DNA of 64,000 bases from Harmothoe impar (taxonomy: Eukaryota; Annelida; Polychaeta; Phyllodocida; Polynoidae). Below the pieces are notes generated by a model. It ran no database searches and was not told where the DNA came from. It saw only the letters and a program-made list of their open reading frames with translations. The position numbers were made by a program, and so were the translations under genes. Shown in pieces: positions 63,961 to 64,000 of this stretch. The stretch is from NCBI GenBank assembly GCA_947462335.1, contig OX381708.1, forward strand, positions 7,006,001-7,070,000. Direction: 5' to 3'. The first letter of the stretch is position 1. Every line of letters begins with the position of its first letter.

Positions 63961-64000
63961 ACTAGGGTCAATGACTAGCTGTTCCAGACAATGGTGTATG

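Overview
The window looks like nuclear DNA from an animal, most likely a marine invertebrate. Support for this comes from intronless kelch-like coding exons with conserved splice acceptors just upstream, GT-AG introns elsewhere, many miniature inverted-repeat elements (MITEs), minisatellites, G/C homopolymer runs and an interstitial CCCTAA array. The repeat style would fit a lancelet or an echinoderm, but the sequence alone does not settle it.

Layout. (1) From 1 to 33 kb there is a tandem array of kelch-like (KLHL) genes, all on the minus strand: A (3387-5072), B (7554-9248), C (11803-13503), D (16044-17747), E (19941-21635), F (23829-25523), G (27390-28781) and H (31376-32736, broken). A to F have BTB, BACK and Kelch domains. 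G and H have lost the BTB half. D, E and F lie in a very young 3,888-bp tandem duplication, and E is a precise hybrid of D and F. (2) From 33 to 50 kb lie repeats: TA-flanked MITEs, a reverse-transcriptase fragment (34.9 kb), a partial SENP6/7-like gene on minus (36.1-38.1 kb) and a 3.3-kb segmental duplication (40.1-43.4 and 45.3-48.3 kb) that carries a relic of another G/H-type KLHL gene. (3) From 49.5 to 56 kb a plus-strand gene is inferred with four phase-0 exons, coding for an unrecognised Pro/Ala/Val-rich protein. A 1.7-kb inverted-repeat element with its own minisatellites sits in its first intron. (4) At 58.7-60.5 kb lies a ninth, diverged, full-length KLHL gene (I). (5) At 61.2-62.9 kb a 21-bp minisatellite is open in several frames without being a gene.

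How the genes relate. BTB-BACK-Kelch proteins are substrate adaptors of Cullin-3 ubiquitin ligases: BTB binds CUL3 and the Kelch propeller binds the substrate. All seven full-length members keep the phi-x-E residues associated with CUL3 binding, while their Kelch halves differ more, as expected for a lineage-specific set of adaptors with different targets. G, if translated, would be a Kelch protein that cannot bind CUL3 through a BTB domain. No tRNA, rRNA or CRISPR was seen. Sequence identities were judged by eye.
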